Under the pieces are notes generated by a model, which searched no databases, was not told the DNA's origin, and was given only the letters and a program-made list of their open reading frames with translations. DNA of 18,571 nucleotides. Source: DATLNF01 sp035536235. Its GTDB lineage: Bacteria > Actinomycetota > Actinomycetes > BP-191. Position numbers and translations under genes: made by a program. Positions 14,036 to 18,571 of the stretch are shown one piece after another (positions within the stretch are counted from its first letter, which is position 1; each line of letters begins with the position of its first letter). The stretch is from NCBI GenBank assembly GCA_035536235.1, contig DATLOQ010000133.1, positions 1 through 18,571 of the forward strand, given 5' to 3'.

Positions 14036-14704
14036 GTGCACGTCGTCATCATGGGGTGTGGCCGGGTCGGCTCGACCCTGGTGCGCACCCTCGAGGAGAT
14101 GGGCCACTCCGTGGCGGTCATCGACCGGGAGGAAGCCGCCTTCAAGCGTCTCCCGTCGACATTCCAGGGGAAGGCGGTCACTGGCTTCGGCTTCGACAAG
14201 GACACCTTGGAAGAGGCTGGCATCGCCGAGGCGGGGGCGTTCGCCGCGGTGAGCAACGGCGACAACTCCAACATCATCTCCGCCCGCGTGGCGCGTGAGA
14301 ACTTCGGCGTCGAGCACGTCGTCGCCCGCATCTACGACCCCAAGCGGGCTGAGGTGTACGAGCGGCTCGGCATCCCTACGGTCGCGACCGTCCGGTGGAC
14401 GGCCGACCAGATGCTCCGCAGGCTGATCCCCTCCGGCAGCCAGCTGCAGTGGAGCGACCCGTCTGGCGAGGTGCTGCTCGCCGAGGTCGCGGTGAACCGC
14501 AGCTGGGCTGGTCACCGGGTCAGCGAGCTCGAGGTGGCAGTCGACGCACGGGTGGCCTGCATGACCCGGCTGGGCTCCGGGCGCCTGCCGGAGAAGGGCG
14601 ATGTGGTGCAGGAGGGTGACCTCTTCCACTTCGTCGTCATCAAGAGCCGACTGGCCGAGGTGGAGCGGATCATCGCCGGCGGTCCCGAAGCCGGGGGTCA
14701 CTGA
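14036..14704 (+). CDS. ceoB: TrkA-type potassium channel/transporter regulator CeoB
   Basis: 222 aa cytoplasmic RCK protein. The N-terminal Rossmann domain binds NAD(H) or adenine nucleotides: MGCGRVGSTLVRTLEE (6-21) followed by the ribose-binding acid in AVIDRE (26-31). The linker includes RIYDPKRAEVYERLGI, and the C-terminal RCK_C domain (about 135-215) ends DLFHFVVIKS. The GTG at 14036 is set by AGGAGG at 14023-14028 and by the glycine motif starting at once. Together with CeoC it probably gates a potassium uptake protein. No TrkH/TrkG gene is adjacent; the neighbouring potassium transporter is the divergent KimA-like protein. Its TGA overlaps the ceoC ATG by one base (TGATG), so the two are co-translated. 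Confidence 0.92.
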   Translation: MHVVIMGCGRVGSTLVRTLEEMGHSVAVIDREEAAFKRLPSTFQGKAVTGFGFDKDTLEEAGIAEAGAFAAVSNGDNSNIISARVARENFGVEHVVARIYDPKRAEVYERLGIPTVATVRWTADQMLRRLIPSGSQLQWSDPSGEVLLAEVAVNRSWAGHRVSELEVAVDARVACMTRLGSGRLPEKGDVVQEGDLFHFVVIKSRLAEVERIIAGGPEAGGH

Positions 14705-15372
14705 TGCGGGTGGTCATCGCCGGCGCGGGGAGCGTGGGCCGGTCGATCGCGCGGGAGCTGATCGACAACGGCCACGAGCTGCTGCTGGTCGAGAAGGAGC
14801 AGAGCAACACGAAGCCGGCCAGCGTGCCCGGCGCCGAGTGGCTCGTCGCCGACGCCTGTGAGCTCGCCCAGCTCGAACGCGCCGGACTGGAGAGCTGTGA
14901 GGTGGTCGTCGCGGCCACGGGGGACGACAAGGTCAATCTCGTGGTATCGCTGCTCGCCAAGACCGAGTTCGCCGTCCCCCGCGTGGTGGCACGTATCAAC
15001 CACCCCAAGAACGAGTGGCTCTTCACGGAGGCGTGGGGTGTGGACGTCGCCGTCTCGACGCCTCGGATGCTGACCGCCCTCGTCGAGGAGGCGGTCAGCG
15101 TCGGCGACCTGGTCCGACTGATGTCTCTCGAGCAGGGTCGGGCCAGCCTCAACGAGCTGACGCTCGCATCCGACTCGCCAGTCGTCGGACGCACCGTGGG
15201 CGAAGTGGAGTGGCCGAGCGACAGCGCGCTCGTAGCCATCCTTCGCGGTGGCCGGGTGCTGGTGCCGTCGGCCCAGATGCCGCTCGAGCCCGGCGACGAG
15301 CTGCTCGTCGTGTGCACCGCCGACCGCGATGACGAGCTCGATGCTCTGCTGAGCAAGCCGGGACCGGGCTAG
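14704..15372 (+). CDS. ceoC: TrkA-type potassium regulator CeoC
   Basis: 222 aa, the second RCK protein, likely a partner of CeoB in a mixed or paired ring. It begins directly with the nucleotide-binding loop IAGAGSVGRSIARELIDNGH (4-23) and a Glu at the strand end (LLVEKE). VVAATGDDKVNLVVSLLAKTEF follows, and RCK_C fills about 135-215 (VVGRTVGEVEW, LEPGDELLVVCT). The ATG overlaps the ceoB stop. The two proteins are clearly paralogous but diverged, which suggests different ligands. The stop TAG (15370-15372) shares a CTAG with the stop of the opposing mshC gene. Confidence 0.92.
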   Translation: MRVVIAGAGSVGRSIARELIDNGHELLLVEKEQSNTKPASVPGAEWLVADACELAQLERAGLESCEVVVAATGDDKVNLVVSLLAKTEFAVPRVVARINHPKNEWLFTEAWGVDVAVSTPRMLTALVEEAVSVGDLVRLMSLEQGRASLNELTLASDSPVVGRTVGEVEWPSDSALVAILRGGRVLVPSAQMPLEPGDELLVVCTADRDDELDALLSKPGPG

Positions 15373-16592
15373 AGGCGGACGCCCAGCAGGCTCAGCACGA
15401 GAGCGCGTACGTCGCCCGGCGCGCTCGCCTCCCGTCCGCCGGTTCGCACTGCTTCGTGCGCCCATCGGTCGACGACACCGAGCGCACCAGGTGCATCCAA
15501 GTCGTCCGCGAGGTGCCGTCGCACGCTGTCGAGCACCTCATTAGTCGGTGGCCCGGCAGGCAGCCGAGTCGCCGTCCGCCACAGCGCCAGCCGCTCGTCG
15601 GCGCGGAGAACATCGTCGTGGAACCACTCCCACGGCGTTCGGTAGTGGTGAGCGAGCAGGGCCAGCCGCACCGCGGCCGGCGGGTGCTCGAGGCGCAGAT
15701 GCCGCACGAAGACGAGGTTGCCCTTGGACTTCGACATCTTCTCGCCGTGCAGAGCAACCATCGCCGTGTGCAGCCACGTCCGAGCAAACGGCCAGGTGCC
15801 GCTCGCGAGGCACGACGTCGTCGCGCTCATCTCATGATGCGGGAAGACCAGGTCGGTGCCGCCGCCGTGCAGGTCGATCGACTCCCCCAGCGTCGAACGA
15901 GCGATGGCTGAGCACTCGACATGCCACCCCGGGCGGCCCGGACCCCATGCGGCGGGCCACGAGGGCTCCCCCGCGCGTTCCGCGCGCCACAGCAGCGGAT
16001 CGAGCGGATCCCGCTTACCGGCTCGGTCGGGGTCACCGCCGTTGGCAGCAGACAGCGCCGTCATGCCAACGCGGTCCAGCTGTCCGAGCTCACCGAATCG
16101 CTCCCACGCAGAAACTGCGAGGTAGACGTCGCCCTCGAGGTCATAGGTCACCCCAGCCGCACGGAGGTGAGCGATGAGGTCGACGATCTGCGGGATCGCC
16201 TCGACCGCCCCGACGAAGTGGGTCGGGGGCAGCATCTCCAGCGCCGTCATGTCGGCGCGGAACTGCTCGATCTCCCGGACGCCGAGGGACTCCCAGTCGT
16301 CCCCGGTCTCGGCGGCCCGCTCGAAGAGCGGCTCGTCTACATCGGTGACGTTCTGGGTGTAGACGACCTCGCGTCCGGCGTCGAGGAGCTGCCGGTAGAC
16401 GAGGTCGTAGGTCAGGTAGGTCATGGCATGGCCGAGGTGCGCGGCGTCGTACGGCGTGATCCCGCAGACGTACATCGTGAACCGGCCGCCGGCAGCGACC
16501 GGCCGGAGCTCAGCGGTCGCGGTGTCCCATACCCGCAGCGCCGGGGGTCGACCTGGAATGGCCACCGGCGGCTCGACATCCCAGGACTTCAC
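15369..16592 (-). CDS. mshC: Mycothiol ligase (cysteine:GlcN-inositol ligase)
   Basis: MshC joins cysteine to 1D-myo-inositol 2-amino-2-deoxy-glucopyranoside, using ATP, in the biosynthesis of mycothiol, the main actinobacterial thiol. 407 aa, full length. It is related to cysteinyl-tRNA synthetase but lacks the anticodon domain. Motifs: zinc ligands C43, C227 and H252; HIGH-like HLGH (52-55); KMSKS (285-289). The start MKSWDVEPPV is typical of the family (MKSW); GTG at 16592. TAGGCT lies 7 nt upstream, inside the 38-bp gap after the kinase-like gene, so it may have its own leaderless promoter as well as read-through from the cluster. Its stop shares CTAG with ceoC. Its presence fixes the organism as a mycothiol-producing actinobacterium. 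Confidence 0.96.
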   Translation of the reverse strand: MKSWDVEPPVAIPGRPPALRVWDTATAELRPVAAGGRFTMYVCGITPYDAAHLGHAMTYLTYDLVYRQLLDAGREVVYTQNVTDVDEPLFERAAETGDDWESLGVREIEQFRADMTALEMLPPTHFVGAVEAIPQIVDLIAHLRAAGVTYDLEGDVYLAVSAWERFGELGQLDRVGMTALSAANGGDPDRAGKRDPLDPLLWRAERAGEPSWPAAWGPGRPGWHVECSAIARSTLGESIDLHGGGTDLVFPHHEMSATTSCLASGTWPFARTWLHTAMVALHGEKMSKSKGNLVFVRHLRLEHPPAAVRLALLAHHYRTPWEWFHDDVLRADERLALWRTATRLPAGPPTNEVLDSVRRHLADDLDAPGALGVVDRWAHEAVRTGGREASAPGDVRALVLSLLGVRL

Positions 16593-16599
16593 GGGCCTC

Positions 16600-16605
16600 A
16601 GCCTA
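16600..16605 (-). promoter_or_regulatory. Candidate -10 box before mshC
   Basis: TAGGCT, 7 nt and then GTG 16592. The intervening GAGGCCC could alternatively be a poorly spaced ribosome binding site (GAGG, 3 nt from GTG), so the reading is ambiguous. Confidence 0.3.
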
Positions 16606-16630
16606 GATCGGGCAGGTCACTTGGGTTTGG

Positions 16631-17353
16631 TCAGAACGGCGGCCACGGCACCGCCGGCCAGTCCGGGCTGGGTTGCGGCAAGACTCCGTGGTGGAGGAGG
16701 TCATCCACCCGGTGCAGGGTGGCGACCACCTCGGCCGGGTCGAGCAGCGCGTGCAACCCCTCTCCCAACGGACCGGTCAGGTCATCGCGCAGACCCTGCA
16801 GGACGGCGCGCTCGTCTGCGTTGAGAGAGCTGCCGCGCCACCCCCACAGCACAGTGCGCAGCTTCGTCTCCACCGAGAAGCACACTCCGTGGTCGACGCC
16901 GAAGACATGACCTCCAGGGACGGGGAGGAGATGGCCGCCCTTGCGGTCGGCGTTGTTCACCACCGCGTCGAAGACCGCCATCCGACGCAGCGCAGGGTCG
17001 TTGCTGTGCACCAGCTCCCCGAGGTCGACCGTCTCGTCGACGTCGATCCACAGCTGGACCATGCCCGGTCCGAATGGACCTTCTCGCAGCAGTGTCGGCG
17101 GTACGACGTCCCACCCCGTGGCCACGGAGACGAGGTAGGCAGAGACTTCGCGGAAGGCGAGGGTGCCGTCCGGGAAGTCCCAGAGCGGGCGCTCCCCTTG
17201 GATCGGCTTGTAGACGCAGACGGCCTGCATCTCCTCGTCCGCAACGGAGCAGTAGAGCGTCGCGTTGGAAGCGTCGACGAGGCGACCCTCGACGGTGATC
17301 TCGCCATCGCGGAGCAGCGTCAGTGCTCGCTCCAGGTCGACGTCGCTGCTCAG
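16631..17353 (-). CDS. SCO1664-family protein, PI3/4-kinase-like fold
   Basis: About 240 aa from CTG 17353. Members of this family are conserved beside mshC in actinobacteria but their function is unknown. The sequence has kinase marks of the HipA/PI3K/FAM20 kind: ATP-binding K49 in CVYKP, E69 in AFREVSAYL, a catalytic loop VVNNADRKGGH (131-141) and metal-binding D154 in FGVDHG. All look intact, so an active kinase is plausible; the substrate (lipid, sugar or protein) is unknown. Start choice: family members begin about 15-20 residues before DGEITVEG. The only nearby candidate in frame is CTG 17353, which overlaps the DUF3090 stop as CTGA. The next standard start is GTG 17422, adding 23 residues and overlapping DUF3090 by 73 nt. 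Either is possible. Confidence 0.82.
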   Translation of the reverse strand: MSSDVDLERALTLLRDGEITVEGRLVDASNATLYCSVADEEMQAVCVYKPIQGERPLWDFPDGTLAFREVSAYLVSVATGWDVVPPTLLREGPFGPGMVQLWIDVDETVDLGELVHSNDPALRRMAVFDAVVNNADRKGGHLLPVPGGHVFGVDHGVCFSVETKLRTVLWGWRGSSLNADERAVLQGLRDDLTGPLGEGLHALLDPAEVVATLHRVDDLLHHGVLPQPSPDWPAVPWPPF

Positions 17354-17925
17354 TGCCGATGCCCGTTCTGACGCGGGCAGATGTGCCCCTCGGGGTCCAG
17401 CGGGAGACCGCAGAGCGGGCACGGCGGTCGGCCGGCGGCCACGACCCGCAGCGCCCGCTGGACGAACGCCCGAGCCGCAGCGGCGGTGATGCGCACGCGC
17501 AGGAGGTCTGGCCCCTCGGCCGCGTCGTCAGCATCGTCGGATTCGTCGGACTCATCGTCGCCGGCTCCCGCGGCCTCCGTGCCGGTCTGCGCCAGCGCCT
17601 CGACGATGACGATGTCGTCCTCGCCGTCCCACGCGAGGCGCATCGTCCCGACGCGGAACTCCTCCAGGATCGGCTGGTCGAGCGGCGCGACGTCCTCCGT
17701 GCCGGGAAGCGTGCTGGCCGGAACGTCGGTGCCGCGTCGGCGTACTTCATCGAGCAGCTCGGTGACCTTCTCGGCGAGTACGGTCACCTGCACCTTCTCG
17801 AGCGCCACGCTGATGACGCGACCCCCGCCGCTGGCCTGCAGGAAGAAGGTCCGCTCCCCCGGCTGACCCACCGTGCCCGCGATGAACCGCTCGGGTGGGT
17901 CGAAGCTGAAGATCTGGCGTGGCAC
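17350..17925 (-). CDS. DUF3090 protein with C-terminal zinc-finger-like tail
   Basis: 191 aa. DUF3090 proteins are found almost only in actinobacteria next to mshC and a histidine phosphatase; their function is unknown. Start: GTG 17925 has GGAG at 5 nt and gives MPRQIFSFDPPERFIAGTVG, typical of the family; GTG 17931 is a possible alternative. A beta-rich N-terminal domain (1-110) contains RTFFLQASGGGR and VALEKVQV. A very acidic insert (about 118-137, many D and E) separates it from a helix (RITAAAARAFVQRAL) and a C-terminal tail CPLCGLPLDPEGHICPRQNG with C-x2-C and H-x-C, a probable metal site. The stop overlaps the kinase-like gene. The tight coupling suggests the two proteins act together, perhaps as a complex. 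Confidence 0.88.
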   Translation of the reverse strand: MPRQIFSFDPPERFIAGTVGQPGERTFFLQASGGGRVISVALEKVQVTVLAEKVTELLDEVRRRGTDVPASTLPGTEDVAPLDQPILEEFRVGTMRLAWDGEDDIVIVEALAQTGTEAAGAGDDESDESDDADDAAEGPDLLRVRITAAAARAFVQRALRVVAAGRPPCPLCGLPLDPEGHICPRQNGHRH

Positions 17926-17979
17926 AGTCACTCCGGTGGTCGTAGCGGGGGCCGTCGTGCGTGAGGGGCGAGCCTACGG

Positions 17980-18571
17980 CTAGCCGCTGCCGCCGCCGAC
18001 CGCCGCGTCGGATGATGCCTTGCGACGTCCCTTTCGCTTGACGGGCTGGAGGTCGGCGACCGTGCCGCCGACGTCGTTGAGGCGTACGACGAACGGTCGA
18101 AGCTCCGTGTAGCGGATGACCGTCACCGAGCACGGGTCAGCTTGGATCCGCTGGAAGAGGTCGAGGTGCAGGCCGAGGGCGTCGGCGACGACGGCCTTGA
18201 TCACGTCGCCGTGGCTGCAGGCCACCCAGATGGCGTCGGGACCGAGACGGTCGTTCCACTCCCGCACCGCAGCCACCGCGCGGGCCTGCACGTCGCGCAG
18301 CGACTCGCCGTTGGGGAAGGTGACAGCCGACGGGTGGGCCTGGACCACCTTCCACAGCGGGTCCTTGGCGAGCTTCTTGAGCTCCTGCCCGGTCCAGTCG
18401 CCGTAGCGGCACTCGCCGAGCCGGTCGTCGACCTGCAGGGTGATGTCGCGGCCGGTGAGGATCGCGGTCGCGGTGTCGACGCAGCGCTCCAACGGCGAGG
18501 AGACGACCGCCGTCAGGGGCAGCTCGGCGAGTCGTGCCGCCACCGAATCGGCCTGCTTCTGACCTCGCTCG
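17980..18571 (-). CDS. Histidine phosphatase / phosphoglycerate-mutase family, 5' end cut
   Basis: The coding frame runs off the right edge, so the N-terminal RHG catalytic motif is not seen; 196 residues are visible. Seen here: SERG-like ERGQKQADSVAARLAELPL, the phosphate-pocket SSPLERC, the acid/base GECRYGDW, and the second catalytic histidine in CSHGDVIKAVV. It therefore belongs to the histidine phosphatase superfamily, in the actinobacterial group linked to mshC. The substrate is unknown; a phosphosugar or phosphoinositol would fit the mycothiol context, but that is inference. A basic tail (VKRKGRRKASSD) ends the protein. DUF3090 follows after 54 bp. Confidence 0.88.
   Translation of the reverse strand, partial: ERGQKQADSVAARLAELPLTAVVSSPLERCVDTATAILTGRDITLQVDDRLGECRYGDWTGQELKKLAKDPLWKVVQAHPSAVTFPNGESLRDVQARAVAAVREWNDRLGPDAIWVACSHGDVIKAVVADALGLHLDLFQRIQADPCSVTVIRYTELRPFVVRLNDVGGTVADLQPVKRKGRRKASSDAAVGGGSG

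Noticed and set aside
15369..16592. Cysteinyl-tRNA synthetase
   Set aside because: The family-typical MKSW start, the shorter length and the absence of an anticodon-binding domain identify MshC.
16782..17750. 322-codon open frame across the DUF3090 and kinase-like genes
   Set aside because: It lies in another frame of two real genes, is Arg-rich and has no domain.

Overview
The window is about 70% G+C, and most coding triplets end in G or C. It is packed with actinobacterial genes: mshC for mycothiol ligation, a ceoB/ceoC potassium-regulator pair, dxs, a histidine-phosphatase/DUF3090/SCO1664-family cluster, GTG starts and short ATGA/GTGA gene overlaps. I read it as chromosomal DNA of a mycothiol-producing, high-GC actinobacterium. 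The genus cannot be fixed from this stretch. I see no tRNA, rRNA, CRISPR array, insertion sequence or phage gene.

Left part (1-3764): a small ferredoxin (+) faces a four-gene minus-strand operon. In transcription order this encodes a site-2-type membrane protease with CBS domains, a ThiS/MoaD/TtuB-like sulfur carrier, a TtuA-type tRNA thiolase with all its zinc and iron-sulfur cysteines, and TrmI, the tRNA m1A58 methyltransferase. The last three look like a module for modifying the tRNA T-loop. A very strong G-quadruplex motif (minus strand) and a 31-codon ORF lie between the ferredoxin and trmI.

Middle (3765-10747): a membrane-anchored PAS-EAL c-di-GMP phosphodiesterase with an inverted repeat before its start; a small SAM-dependent methyltransferase whose 3' end overlaps it; a fumarylacetoacetase-family hydrolase; an unrecognised 282-aa protein; dxs (first step of the MEP isoprenoid pathway); and a lipoprotein of the PQQ glucose/sorbosone dehydrogenase family.

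Right part (10734-18571): a TrmA/RumA-type m5U methyltransferase lies downstream of a KimA-like potassium transporter. Transcribed the other way are the RCK proteins CeoB and CeoC, so 12.0-15.4 kb is a potassium-homeostasis locus. Then follow, on the minus strand and in transcription order, a histidine phosphatase (cut by the window edge), DUF3090, a kinase-like SCO1664-family protein and mshC.

Cross-cutting observations: four starts are preceded by a TANNNT hexamer at 6-7 nt, the signature of leaderless transcripts. Two reading frames seem to need a CTG start in a CTGA overlap. Four of five convergent gene pairs overlap or almost touch, leaving no room for separate terminators.
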